This document shows, piece after piece, positions 61,733 through 64,000 of a stretch of DNA of 64,000 bases. The notes beneath the pieces were generated by a model. It was not told the origin of the DNA and did no database searches. It worked only from the letters and a program-made list of their open reading frames with translations. The DNA is taken from contig NC_052136.2 in assembly GCF_016086655.4 (NCBI RefSeq), positions 53,932,492 to 53,996,491 of the forward strand. The letters run 5' to 3'. The position numbers were made by a program, and so were the translations under genes. Position 1 is the stretch's first letter. Each line of letters begins with the position of its first letter. The DNA comes from Lepeophtheirus salmonis (lineage: Eukaryota; Arthropoda; Copepoda; Siphonostomatoida; Caligidae).

Positions 61733-64000
61733 CTGTAATTAAAAGTCAAGACATTGAAATAATTTAATACAAACATATGTACAAGAAAAAAATCCTATTT
61801 AGTTTCAGAAAGGTGTATATTTTTAGTCATAAGTTATAGTACAAAAGTAGTTACAATTATAGTAAGATGAATAAATTTAAGAAGATTTATGTATGTATAT
61901 CTACTAAAATTATACTACAATTTTTAATTTAACTTTTAAATTACATTTACTAAACGTTTAGTAAGGTTACATGAGTATCAATAATTACACAAGTTAATAT
62001 TACTATTCCAATCGATGTATTATAAAATTTAATTCTTGAAAAAGAAAAAAAAAAGAGCACAAGATAACTTTTAAGCATTTAAATTCTTACAATAAAGTAA
62101 AAATTCCAAAAGAGTAACTATATATATTTAAAGTGAAAGAGAAAAAAATATATTTAAATAAAATTATTATCTTTAATAAAGTATTTTGTATTTTAAATAT
62201 AGTTTACCAAGTGATCCATTAAAATATAAACACTTTGAATTTAAAACTTGAACAAGATTTAATTTATTAAATAACAATAGTATTTCAACAAAATTAATAT
62301 TATAAATAGATGTGCGTTTGAGCTCTCTTAATCATTCATGTAGCCACCCTTAGCTTCATTGAGGTGTTCTGGGTGACAGAGGAAGGTCTAGTTCTCGCTG
62401 CAGATGTAATCCGCTGTCATGGCGTCCCATTACCGACTGACAGGGGCTTTGTAGGCCTCGGTGTTTGGATGACATACACTTCAGGCCTTCCCCTCGACAT
62501 GAAACCATAAGGTGTAGTCAAGGGAATTGGCTTCAGGGGTGTAGGAGGGCCAAAAGTGTCAAAAAAGAGCTCAAAAATACTCATCAAAAGAGTCTTAAAA
62601 CGGAGAAGATGGGTTTCTGTCATTGCTGGTGTAAAAAAGTGTCCTCCCCATCCTCACAAGGCTCTTCCAATCTGGTGTGGAATCCTGATATCTCTTGTGT
62701 GGGTCCTTATGGACTTTAGAGAATTGGCTTGGGCTGTTTCTTTAACTCCTGCGGGTCCATTTTGGAAGTTTTAATAACATTCATCTTGATCTCTCATGTC
62801 TCGGACTTCTTGACGTTGGTGCTGGAGACACCCAACTCCTTGGAGTTGAGCATATGGAAATTCGTCGACCACGTTCTGCTGTCATTTACTCGGCTTGTAC
62901 GTAAGCTGAAGAGCTCCGGTTTGTTTTATTTTGTAACTAATTGCTTATACCTTAATATATCGAAGCATGAATAAATTTCAATTACTCAATCTTCATTAAT
63001 TATTGAAATATTAAGTGTTCAGATTTCAATGGACCACACGGTAGTTTATAGCATAATATTGTATATATGCTTTGAATTTCTTTTTGTAATCAAAAAACTT
63101 ATACCTGACAAAAAACAACACCATATTTTCTATTACAACCTTTTCAAAATTTAATATGCATTATTGAGCCAGATCTTTTTGGTAGTCTGGGTAATAATTG
63201 TACCCGTAACTTCTATGTGAAAAAGTTTAGTATAATACTTGAAAAAAATGCCCACCCTGTAGGTGATTACTCATCAGCGGATAAAGTTATAATAAAGTAT
63301 TTGGATTCACATTTATTTTTAGTTAACCGCTTTTATCTAGGTGTTTGTTATATATATCACTATGGAAGGGTAATTTTGAGTTTTTTGTTTTAGTACTTAA
63401 AAGTTTTTATGATGTCATCACCTGTTTGGAAAACTCAGCATGGAATGCTTAAAATTCCGTAATATATTGTTATAAATTATTTTCTTCCCACACTCCCATT
63501 CACATCTAAATTTCTGCATCAAATTAAAATGTGGGTTAAGGGTGTTGTAGTATTATGAAAATGATGTCATAATATTGATGCCAAAATAATAACATAACTT
63601 GTATCTAGTCATAAATTATTTGTATCTTCCGAGGTTTGTAAACTCTTCAATCTTTTATATTTTCAAAAACCAAGACCTAATTTTTTCTTAATCTCTTTAG
63701 ATATTTTGTAATCACTACTCAGGTTTAAGTGTAATTAAACTACGAACTCTAACTTGACTTGGATTCGAAATGAAAATACTCGCTATTCATCATTTTTGGT
63801 CTATGGGTAGATTTTTATTGATGTACAACATATGTAATATATATTTTATACATAAACGCAAGGGAAATTTGCTTTGTTGCCAACATACGTATACATTTTA
63901 ATGCTACATTAATTTCCTTTTCACTTAGCTTTAACAAGAGATGCATGTTTGCCAATTAATAATGTTAAAATGTTTTAAAATAACGACACTATCTACAAAC
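61733..64000 (-). other. Nmdar2 intron continuing past the window edge
   Basis: The next upstream exon must end with one base of a split codon. No frame here looks like the start of the amino-terminal domain or a signal peptide. The only recognised content is the Tc1-like element 62205-63042. The rest (63043-64000) is A+T-rich and featureless. Confidence 0.6.
62205..63042 (-). mobile_element. internally deleted Tc1-like element, copy F
   Basis: The left end TACCAAGTG then ATCCATTAAAATATAAACAC and the complement of the right end (TACCGTGTG then GTCCATTGAAATCTGAACAC) are terminal inverted repeats flanked by TA. Length is 838 bp, the longest deleted copy of the family here. Minus-strand remnants include MTETHLLRFKTLLMSIFELF near 62620-62560. 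It has no catalytic core. Confidence 0.8.

Overview
The window looks like nuclear DNA of an arthropod, most likely a copepod related to the salmon louse (Lepeophtheirus). The basis is a very A+T-rich background, one spliced gene with GT-AG introns whose product is an arthropod-type NMDA receptor subunit 2, and many decayed Tc1/mariner copies of the kind common in caligid copepods. The species call is inference. No bacterial-style genes, operons, CRISPR arrays, tRNA or rRNA genes were seen.

The one convincing host gene is on the minus strand and runs from beyond the right edge of the window to a stop codon at 5670. Fifteen coding exons can be placed at 61732-61551, 45047-44866, 29145-28916, 13869-13668, 13403-13262, 13204-12984, 12924-12762, 8394-8211, 8105-7759, 7690-7530, 7468-7287, 7231-6996, 6878-6658, 6310-6173 and 6084-5670. 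Every junction keeps the reading frame, giving 1,067 codons. The product is an ionotropic glutamate receptor of the NMDA class, subunit 2 (Drosophila Nmdar2, vertebrate GluN2). It contains most of the amino-terminal domain, both halves of the glutamate-binding domain, M1, pore loop, M3, M4 and the cytoplasmic tail. The signal peptide and roughly the first hundred residues lie outside the window or were not found. The most notable point is the M3 gate motif, which reads IYTASLATF instead of the usual SYTANLAAF. The threonine sits at the position of the Lurcher gain-of-function substitution.

Region 1-5669 is downstream flank: a broken Tc1/mariner transposase at the left edge, then A+T-rich sequence. 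Region 5670-13869 carries twelve of the fifteen exons, mostly split by introns of 55-350 bp, plus one 4.4 kb intron. Region 13870-61550 is three giant introns of about 15.0, 15.7 and 16.5 kb, filled with transposon debris. This debris includes a Ty3/gypsy pol relic at about 19.5-21.0 kb, a LINE reverse-transcriptase relic at about 53.3-54.4 kb, a near full-length dead Tc1/mariner element at 38504-39838, a family of short internally deleted Tc1-like copies, mariner relics, a Helitron-like segment, and a decayed zinc-finger-like gene relic at about 48.3-51.1 kb.

Several non-coding structures stand out: three large foldback (inverted-repeat) elements at about 14.3-15.7, 21.2-22.05 and 33.45-34.27 kb; a short-TIR family with CAGGGGCGTC-like ends; dispersed and tandem non-coding repeats; and a compact hairpin at 36921-36980. 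No complete novel multi-gene system is visible. The features most worth following up are the receptor gate substitution, a possible intron created by local duplication at about 8.1-8.2 kb, and the foldback elements.
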